Source: Vulcanimicrobiota bacterium
Lineage (GTDB): Bacteria > Vulcanimicrobiota > Vulcanimicrobiia > Vulcanimicrobiales > Vulcanimicrobiaceae
Direction of reading: 5' to 3'
Assembly: GCA_014304965.1 (NCBI GenBank)
Contig: JACRTZ010000176.1
Span: forward strand, 1 to 13,352
DNA: 13,352 nt
The notes beneath the pieces were generated by a model. That model was not told the origin of the DNA, did no database searches, and saw only the letters and a program-made list of their open reading frames with translations. The first letter of the stretch is position 1. The number at the start of each line of letters is the position of its first letter. Below, one piece after another: positions 13,166 to 13,352 of the stretch. Made by a program: the position numbers and the translations under genes.

Positions 13166-13352
13166 ATCCTCGGAATTTTTGACTCGGGCTTAGGCGGGCT
13201 GACCGTGCTGCGGCGCGTTCGCGCGGCGCTGCCCGCAGAAGATATCGTCTACCTCGCGGACCAGGCCCACGTTCCGTACGGCGACCGCTCGCACGACGAT
13301 TTGCGGGCGCTGCTGGCCGCCCACGTGGCCCTGCTCGACGAGCGCGGCGTGG
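13166..13352 (+). CDS. murI: Glutamate racemase MurI (partial), apparent AUC start
   Basis: Converts L-glutamate to D-glutamate for peptidoglycan. The 62 visible residues match the MurI N-terminus: LGIFDSGLGGLTVLRRV with the catalytic-site Asp6-Ser7, then DIVYLADQAHVPYGDRS. The gene runs off the right edge before either catalytic cysteine can be checked. The frame back to the amidase stop (TGA 13133-13135) contains no ATG, GTG or TTG; codons are CCG TCG CCG CTC GCC GGA GCG GAG CGA AGC ATC. ATC at 13166 is preceded by GGAG at 13156-13159 with 6 nt spacing and gives exactly the usual protein beginning, so initiation at AUC is the simplest reading. A base error (ATG to ATC) is the main alternative. 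The gap to the amidase is 30 nt. Confidence 0.88.
   Translation, partial: MLGIFDSGLGGLTVLRRVRAALPAEDIVYLADQAHVPYGDRSHDDLRALLAAHVALLDERGV

Overview
This GC-rich 13.4-kb window is chromosomal. It comes from a diderm-type, probably aerobic or microaerobic bacterium. The combination of a domain-rich stalk/AMIN/Amidase_3 protein next to a GerMN lipoprotein-like gene and murI, an E. coli-like EttA and thymidine kinase, and sox genes would fit an uncultivated phylum such as Candidatus Eremiobacterota (WPS-2). That placement is an inference from gene content; no marker gene was aligned. No integrase, transposase, phage gene, CRISPR array or tRNA was seen, and nothing looks recently acquired.

Left part, minus strand (about 3102 down to 1): a CPA1 Na+/H+ antiporter, a periplasmic CPYC thioredoxin of SoxS type, SoxX (cytochrome c), SoxY (GGCGG carrier) and the start of SoxZ. 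The spacing is tight: 5 nt, 59 nt, close coupling, then an 8-nt overlap. This is the carrier and heme part of a thiosulfate-oxidising Sox operon. The remaining sox genes (soxA, soxB and perhaps soxCD) would lie beyond the left edge, if present. Divergent from it on the plus strand are a methylmalonyl-CoA-epimerase-like VOC protein and a small exported beta-rich protein.

Middle (4184-5430): the tmRNA gene ssrA on the plus strand, with tag ANNNYALAA and a strong GNRA-capped terminator. Facing it is a small two-module zinc-ribbon protein on the minus strand with its own terminator. A 229-nt divergent intergenic region with a 15-nt palindrome leads to ettA.

Right part, plus strand (5431 to the end): ettA, tdk, an exported S41 protease, a frameshifted DUF6504-like gene, a metal-dependent amidohydrolase, a DUF2630 protein, a GerMN protein, a multi-domain N-acetylmuramoyl-L-alanine amidase, and the start of murI. 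Most joints are overlaps or gaps of a few bases, so much of this may be one or a few long transcripts. The GerMN-amidase-murI block is a cell-wall module.

The most interesting details are murI, which has no ATG/GTG/TTG start but an AUC codon behind a well-placed Shine-Dalgarno; a tmRNA T-arm that lacks the usual TTCRANT loop; a VOC epimerase homologue whose first metal ligand is Arg instead of His; a one-base frameshift in the DUF6504-like gene; and a possibly leaderless ettA. I see no wholly new multi-gene system here.
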